Assembly (NCBI RefSeq): GCF_014192415.1
Contig: NZ_JACHXY010000001.1
Location: 682,001-746,000 of the forward strand
Direction: 5' to 3'
From: Microbacterium proteolyticum
GTDB lineage: Bacteria > Actinomycetota > Actinomycetes > Actinomycetales > Microbacteriaceae
DNA: 64,000 nucleotides
Made by a program: the position numbers and the translations under genes. The notes under the pieces were generated by a model. That model did no database searches. It was not told the DNA's origin and saw only the letters and a list, made by a program, of their open reading frames with translations. This document shows positions 61,363 to 64,000 of this stretch, piece by piece (the stretch's first letter is position 1; each line of letters begins with the position of its first letter).

Positions 61363-61734
61363 TCACGCAACGCGGGCGAGCGTGCGGGAGCTCTTGGCGC
61401 GAGCCGGAGCGGTGGGAGCAGGTGCCGCAGCCAGCTCGTCGATCGCGACGTCGAGGCTGAGGCCGCGAGAGGAGTTCGCGTCGTTCGCCATACGCTTCAG
61501 CAGGTTCTGGTCGAGCGACTCCGGCTGCTCCGACTCGAAGACGAAGCGCAGCGGGATCGACGGCTGCAGCCAGATGGTGGAGCGCCCCACGGGCTCGTCG
61601 GGTCCGTGGACCCACGACAGGGTGAAGCTCTCGCCACGGCGGAGCTTGGTCGCCACGACCACCTTGATGTGTGCCAGCACGCGGTCGTCGACGCTGATCG
61701 GCGCGGTGGTCGTGCCGTAGTAGAGCTTCGCCAT
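61363..61734 (-). CDS. Short Microbacteriaceae-type protein (DUF7882-like)
   Basis: A 123-residue protein beginning MAKLYYGTTTAPISVDDRVLAHIKVVVATKLRR, followed by ESFTLSWVHGPDEPVGRSTIWL and PLRFVFE. This pattern is, as I recall, a family common in Microbacteriaceae and often mislabelled as ATP-dependent DNA ligase; it lacks ligase motifs. The ATG has AGAGGGG upstream. It is divergent from a MarR regulator and shares its operator region. Confidence 0.75.
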   Translation of the reverse strand: MAKLYYGTTTAPISVDDRVLAHIKVVVATKLRRGESFTLSWVHGPDEPVGRSTIWLQPSIPLRFVFESEQPESLDQNLLKRMANDANSSRGLSLDVAIDELAAAPAPTAPARAKSSRTLARVA

Positions 61735-61756
61735 GATGTACCCCTCTGCTCGTTGC

Positions 61757-61798
61757 TTGTCTATCAACTTACTAGTTAGACTAGCGAATAGGCAAACG
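61757..61798. promoter_or_regulatory. AT-rich divergent operator region of the MarR gene
   Basis: CTAGT-TAG-ACTAG (61772-61784) is a symmetric 13-bp site, flanked by TTGTCTAT (61758-61765) and ATAGGCAA (61788-61795), a wider inverted pair with one mismatch. This AT-rich island between divergent genes suits a MarR operator that controls both. Confidence 0.65.
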
Positions 61799-61812
61799 AG
61801 ATATTAGGAGAG

Positions 61813-62400
61813 ATGATGACGAACCACACCCCATCACCTCCGTCGTACTGGTACAGCGAGAGCACGGACGACGACCGCGGAACGCGGATCATGGAGGCCA
61901 TGCGCTCGTACCGCACCGCCGAGATGGCCATGCGCCGTCGAACGCAGGCATCGATGTCGATGACCGAGAACGAACTGCTGGTTCTGCGGTTGCTGACCCG
62001 CGCGTCGGCCTCTGCGCGCGAGGTGACCCCGATCGACCTCGCTCGACACCTCGGCGTGTCGACCGCATCGGTCACGGCGCTCCTGGACAGGCTGGAACGC
62101 TCCGGTCACCTTCAGCGAGGACCTCACCCGACCGACAGGCGGAAGGTGCTGGTCTCCACGACCGGGCACGCCGACGTCGAGATGCATGACACTCTTTCTT
62201 CCATGCACGCACGCATGATGCAGGCCACCCGCGGCATGAGCGACAACGAGACCGCTGCCGTGACGTCCTTCCTGCACCGCATGCGCTGCGCGGTCGCCGA
62301 CGGATGCGACGTCGCAGGCGACGGATGCTGTGCCGTGCGATCGATGGCCCCTCCCGCCATCCTCCCCGACGCCGACACGATGCCGGACGCGGCCGCATGA
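61813..62400 (+). CDS. MarR-family regulator
   Basis: A 195-residue winged-helix regulator. Helices SMTENELLVLRLLTRA and VTPIDLARHLGVSTASVTALLDRLERSG are followed by the wing HPTDRRKVLVSTTGHAD. The C-terminus carries three cysteines (CDVAGDGCC) that may sense redox or metal. Two ATGs (61813, 61816) follow AGGAG. The end overlaps the transglutaminase start (ATGA). Confidence 0.9.
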   Translation: MMTNHTPSPPSYWYSESTDDDRGTRIMEAMRSYRTAEMAMRRRTQASMSMTENELLVLRLLTRASASAREVTPIDLARHLGVSTASVTALLDRLERSGHLQRGPHPTDRRKVLVSTTGHADVEMHDTLSSMHARMMQATRGMSDNETAAVTSFLHRMRCAVADGCDVAGDGCCAVRSMAPPAILPDADTMPDAAA

Positions 62401-63188
62401 ACGCGTCGGTCGCAGCCGAGGTGGTTCTTCGCGTCGACGACGAGGCGGAGGTGGTCCTGTCGATCGCCCCCGCCGCCGGCTGGGTCGTCGAAGAGCATCT
62501 GCAGATCACCGTGGAGGGCCTCGCGGTGCCGTTCAGGGAGCAGTACGACGCCCACGGCACTCGTCTGCATCGCGCGACACTGCCCGTGGGCACAGCGGTC
62601 GTCGCGTACCGCGCCGAGGTTTCGCCGCCCACCGCGCCGGCCGAGTCCGACGATGTCGACACCGTGCGCTACCTCCGGCCGAGTCGGTACGTCCCTTCGG
62701 ACGAGCTCGGCGATGCAGCATCCATCTTCTCGGATCTCAGCCCGCGCGACACGGTGGAGCGAGTGCCGGCCTGGGTATGGGAGCACCTTTCCTACGTCCC
62801 CGGATCGAGCGGACCGACCGATACCGCCGCAGACACCCTCCGAGCAGGGGAGGGCGTCTGCCGCGACTACGCCCATCTGACCGTCGCCCTCCTCCGCGCG
62901 AGTGGAGTGCCGGCTCGTCTGGTCTCCGCGTTCGCGCCGGGACTCGACCCGATGGACTTCCATGCGGTGGTCGAGGCCTTCGTCGACGGCCGATGGGAGG
63001 TCGTGGACGCCACCCGGCTCGCGCCCCGCCACCACCTCGTGCGCATCGCCACCGGCAGGGATGCGGCAGACACGGCGTTTCTGACGACCCTGTCAGGAGC
63101 ACTCACGCTGGAGTCCGTCGAGGTCACGGCCGTCGCGGCGGGCGATATCGTCGCCGACGACCACGCTCGGTCCGTGTTGTTGCGCTGA
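62397..63188 (+). CDS. Transglutaminase-like protein
   Basis: A 263-residue cytoplasmic protein. An N-terminal beta domain precedes a transglutaminase/protease core with Cys155 in EGVCRDYAHL, His in MDFHAVVEAF and Asp in WEVVDATRLAP. Members are cysteine proteases or amidases; substrate unknown. It is translationally coupled to the MarR gene. Confidence 0.9.
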   Translation: MNASVAAEVVLRVDDEAEVVLSIAPAAGWVVEEHLQITVEGLAVPFREQYDAHGTRLHRATLPVGTAVVAYRAEVSPPTAPAESDDVDTVRYLRPSRYVPSDELGDAASIFSDLSPRDTVERVPAWVWEHLSYVPGSSGPTDTAADTLRAGEGVCRDYAHLTVALLRASGVPARLVSAFAPGLDPMDFHAVVEAFVDGRWEVVDATRLAPRHHLVRIATGRDAADTAFLTTLSGALTLESVEVTAVAAGDIVADDHARSVLLR

Positions 63189-63242
63189 CGGGTGCGACCC
63201 GCCCTGCCTGACGGGCTCGACGGGCGGTCGACGGCGATGTGC

Positions 63243-63947
63243 CTACCCGGCTACCCGCACGACCTCGGCGATGACCCGGGGGTCCGCGAGCACGCGGAAG
63301 TGCCCTCCCTCGGCCAAGCGCACATTGCGCGCTCCCGCGAGTTCGCTGCCCTCGGGGATGTGCGGATCGAAGGCCCCGTAGATCGACACGATCCGCGCGT
63401 TGGCGTCGGCTGCCGCGGCGAGCGCACGCATCGTGGCGTCGCCCGACGCGAACGCCCGCAACGAGGGGGTTGGCATCAGCCGGCTGTAGCGCGATCCGCC
63501 GAAAGGCGTGGCGACGGCGACCATCGCCCGTACCCGGGATCCGGCCGGATGAAACGCCATGACGTGCTTGCCGATGAGGCCGCCCTTGCTGTGCGCGACG
63601 AGAACGACGTCGTCCAGGCCGCGGGCGATGAGCAGCACCGCGACGCGAGAGGCCTGCTCGGCGATCGGACGACGGTTGTCTCCGAGCTCGTCGACGACGT
63701 ACACCGGATGACCGCGTTCGTGCAGGGCGCGGGCAAGGGGTTCGAGGAAGCGCCAGGTCTCGTAGATGCCCGGGAGCAGCACGATCGGGGTGCCCTCCCC
63801 CTCCGACAGACGATCGGCGCCCTCCCGACCGACGAGGGCGCGCGACTGCGCGCGGAGCGCGTACGCGTAGTCCCTCGCCCACCACCGCAGGTCGCGTAGG
63901 ACGGCGCAGAGCCTCGTTGCCACGCTTCTTCCGGCATCCCTCGACAT
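63243..63947 (-). CDS. Lipase-like alpha/beta-hydrolase
   Basis: A 234-residue hydrolase: oxyanion region LLPGIYETWRFLEPL, nucleophile AHSKGGLIGKH, acid in YGAFDPHIPEG and His in GGHFRVL. It resembles triacylglycerol-lipase-like esterases. No signal peptide is evident. The ATG is at 63945-63947. The right 50 bases of the window hold no visible gene. Confidence 0.87.
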   Translation of the reverse strand: MSRDAGRSVATRLCAVLRDLRWWARDYAYALRAQSRALVGREGADRLSEGEGTPIVLLPGIYETWRFLEPLARALHERGHPVYVVDELGDNRRPIAEQASRVAVLLIARGLDDVVLVAHSKGGLIGKHVMAFHPAGSRVRAMVAVATPFGGSRYSRLMPTPSLRAFASGDATMRALAAAADANARIVSIYGAFDPHIPEGSELAGARNVRLAEGGHFRVLADPRVIAEVVRVAG

Positions 63948-64000
63948 GCATCCATCCTCACCACGGCGATGCCGCGGAGCAGAAGGGTTGCGCGGTCGGC

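Overview
The window is a contiguous piece of a high-GC (about 70%) actinobacterial chromosome. The conserved gene order rplM-rpsI-glmM-...-glmS-acpS-alr-tsaE-tsaB-rimI-tsaD, the GTG/ATG starts with AGGAGG-like ribosome binding sites, and a short Microbacteriaceae-type protein at 61.4-61.7 kb point to Microbacteriaceae, probably Microbacterium. This is inferred from gene content and style, without a database search. I saw no tRNA, rRNA, CRISPR array, insertion sequence or phage gene.

Layout. 0-4.3 kb: the end of a branched-chain amino-acid ABC transporter operon (livM end, livG, livF, a lipoprotein), facing a lone binding protein. 4.5-6.0 kb: rarD, then groES behind two CIRCE operators. 6.3-17.7 kb: the most unusual region, a locus resembling mycobacterial iniBAC. 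It holds a membrane-anchored Hsp70-like ATPase, a STAND/LuxR regulator (IniR-like), a protein with an IniB-type N-terminus and a lysine-free Asn/Asp/Ser/Thr-rich tail, a four-helix membrane protein, two dynamin-like GTPases (IniC- and IniA-like), and two more lysine-free repeat proteins. It sits between tsaD and groES, which are neighbours in mycobacteria. 18.1-31.9 kb: a methyltransferase, then the t6A tRNA-modification genes (tsaD, rimI, tsaB, tsaE), alr, acpS, glmS, coaA, ppx/gppA, glmM, rpsI, rplM. 32-39.4 kb: a CPBP protease, a hydrolase, a CNNM/CorC-type membrane protein, the organic-peroxide pair ohrR-ohr with its operators, and small genes. 37-54 kb: two PIG-L-type deacetylases and a dispersed exopolysaccharide set (two polyprenyl-phosphate sugar transferases, ugd, a low-molecular-weight tyrosine phosphatase, a Wzc-like tyrosine autokinase), with tatA/tatC, a TatB-like gene, a UbiB-type kinase and small regulators between them. 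54-64 kb: a second STAND/LuxR regulator, membrane proteins, a DivIVA-like coiled-coil protein, an aldo/keto reductase, a MarR regulator with its operator, a transglutaminase and a lipase-like hydrolase.

How the genes work together. The ini-like locus looks like an envelope-stress module: a regulator that could sense a ligand, dynamin-like GTPases that remodel membrane, an Hsp70-type ATPase with an exterior proline-rich stalk, and very acidic scaffold-like proteins. The 40-54 kb genes provide UDP-glucuronate, lipid-linked sugar initiation, and a tyrosine kinase/phosphatase pair for polymer control. Four intergenic hairpins share a GGATGCC/GGCATCC core that also recurs inside genes against the normal codon bias, which suggests a genome-wide DNA motif.
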